DNA of 34,184 nt. It comes from Erysipelatoclostridium sp. An173 (GTDB taxonomy: Bacteria; Bacillota_I; Bacilli_A; Erysipelotrichales; Coprobacillaceae). The notes under the pieces were generated by a model that was not told the origin of the DNA, ran no database searches, and saw only the letters and a program-made list of their open reading frames with translations. Below are positions 34,076 through 34,184 of the stretch, piece by piece. A program made the translations under genes and the position numbers. How positions within the stretch are numbered: the stretch's first letter is position 1; every line of letters begins with the position of its first letter. Location: positions 1 to 34,184 of the forward strand of contig NZ_NFKR01000028.1 of NCBI RefSeq assembly GCF_002160495.1, in the 5' to 3' direction.

Positions 34076-34184
34076 GTATGCCGGGCATGGCATATATCTA
34101 GGTGGTGAAAGTCCACTGTGGGGGTGATGTCGCAACTGCCAACCACTAGCCAATATCAAGGGTGTCCACCGTGAGGTGGAATCT
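34076..34184 (+). mobile_element. Group II intron, 5' domain I, cut by the window edge
   Basis: Starting with GTATGCCGGGCATGG, then a GGTGGTGAAAGTCCACTGTG block and CAAGGGTGTCC...GGAATCT, the order matches the 5' end of bacterial group II introns that carry a reverse transcriptase/maturase. The first bases are one change from the GTGYG consensus. CCACC (34166-34170) and GGTGG (34175-34179) form a hairpin with the GNRA-type loop GTGA, as expected in domain I. Local GC content is far above the surrounding DNA. The intron-encoded protein and 3' end lie beyond the window. It begins one base after the terminator T-run. The class cannot be assigned from 109 bases. Confidence 0.82.

Noticed and set aside
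1-34184. CRISPR arrays, tRNA or rRNA genes, IS elements
   Set aside because: No spaced direct repeats, no tRNA-like cloverleaf in the gaps and no transposase frame were seen; the only mobile element is the partial intron at the right edge.

Overview
The window is AT-rich DNA from a low-GC Gram-positive bacterium (Bacillota). It has strong GGAGG ribosome sites, TGA is used as a stop, intergenic DNA is very AT-rich, and the left edge carries a secreted L,D-transpeptidase with GBS-Bsp-like repeats. That repeat/YkuD combination, with this base composition, would suit an Erysipelotrichia-type gut organism, but the genus cannot be fixed from the sequence alone.

Layout. Positions 2-1699 are the 3' part of the repeat-bearing L,D-transpeptidase gene, cut by the window edge. 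A PAP2-family phosphatase (1751-2227, minus strand) converges on it across a shared hairpin. From 2368 to 33245 every gene is on the plus strand and the whole stretch is one surface-polysaccharide locus. Unit A (2368-14769): initiating sugar-phosphate transferase, UDP-glucose dehydrogenase (ugd), a glycosyltransferase (GT), a Wzt/Wzm-type ABC exporter behind its own promoter, two tandem double-GT2 proteins, a small membrane protein and a DUF2142 membrane protein, ending at a strong terminator. About 540 bases without a gene follow. Unit B (15416-26229) starts at a good promoter: polyprenyl-phosphate-sugar synthase-like GT2 plus DUF2304 partner, three GT2s, UDP-galactopyranose mutase (glf), a Wzx flippase, dTDP-4-dehydrorhamnose reductase (rfbD), a GT-C-like membrane protein, a GtrB-like GT2 and GtrA, ending at a hairpin. 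Unit C (26324-27904) is a second DUF2142 protein directly behind that hairpin. Unit D (27999-33245): an MdoB/LtaS-like phosphoglycerol transferase, an 821-residue protein fusing GT2, GT4 and Alg14-like modules, its Alg13-like partner and a last GT2. A lipoprotein gene (33329-34030) follows, and just past its terminator the window ends inside the 5' domain of a group II intron.

How it could work together (inference). The initiating transferase loads a sugar phosphate on undecaprenyl phosphate. The GT2/GT4/Alg13-14 enzymes extend it with sugars likely to include glucuronate (ugd), galactofuranose (glf) and rhamnose (rfbD). The ABC exporter and/or the flippase moves it across the membrane. Two sets of polyprenyl-phosphate-sugar synthase, small membrane partner and GT-C-like protein then add side groups outside, and the MdoB-like enzyme adds glycerol phosphate. 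The plan recalls the group A carbohydrate (gac) locus of Streptococcus pyogenes (GacI/GacJ, GacL, GacH, GacD/E), but the gene order and the starting enzyme differ. The points most worth a second look are the triple-GT fusion, the two parallel decoration modules, the Ig-like tail on the exporter ATPase and the intron sitting against a terminator.
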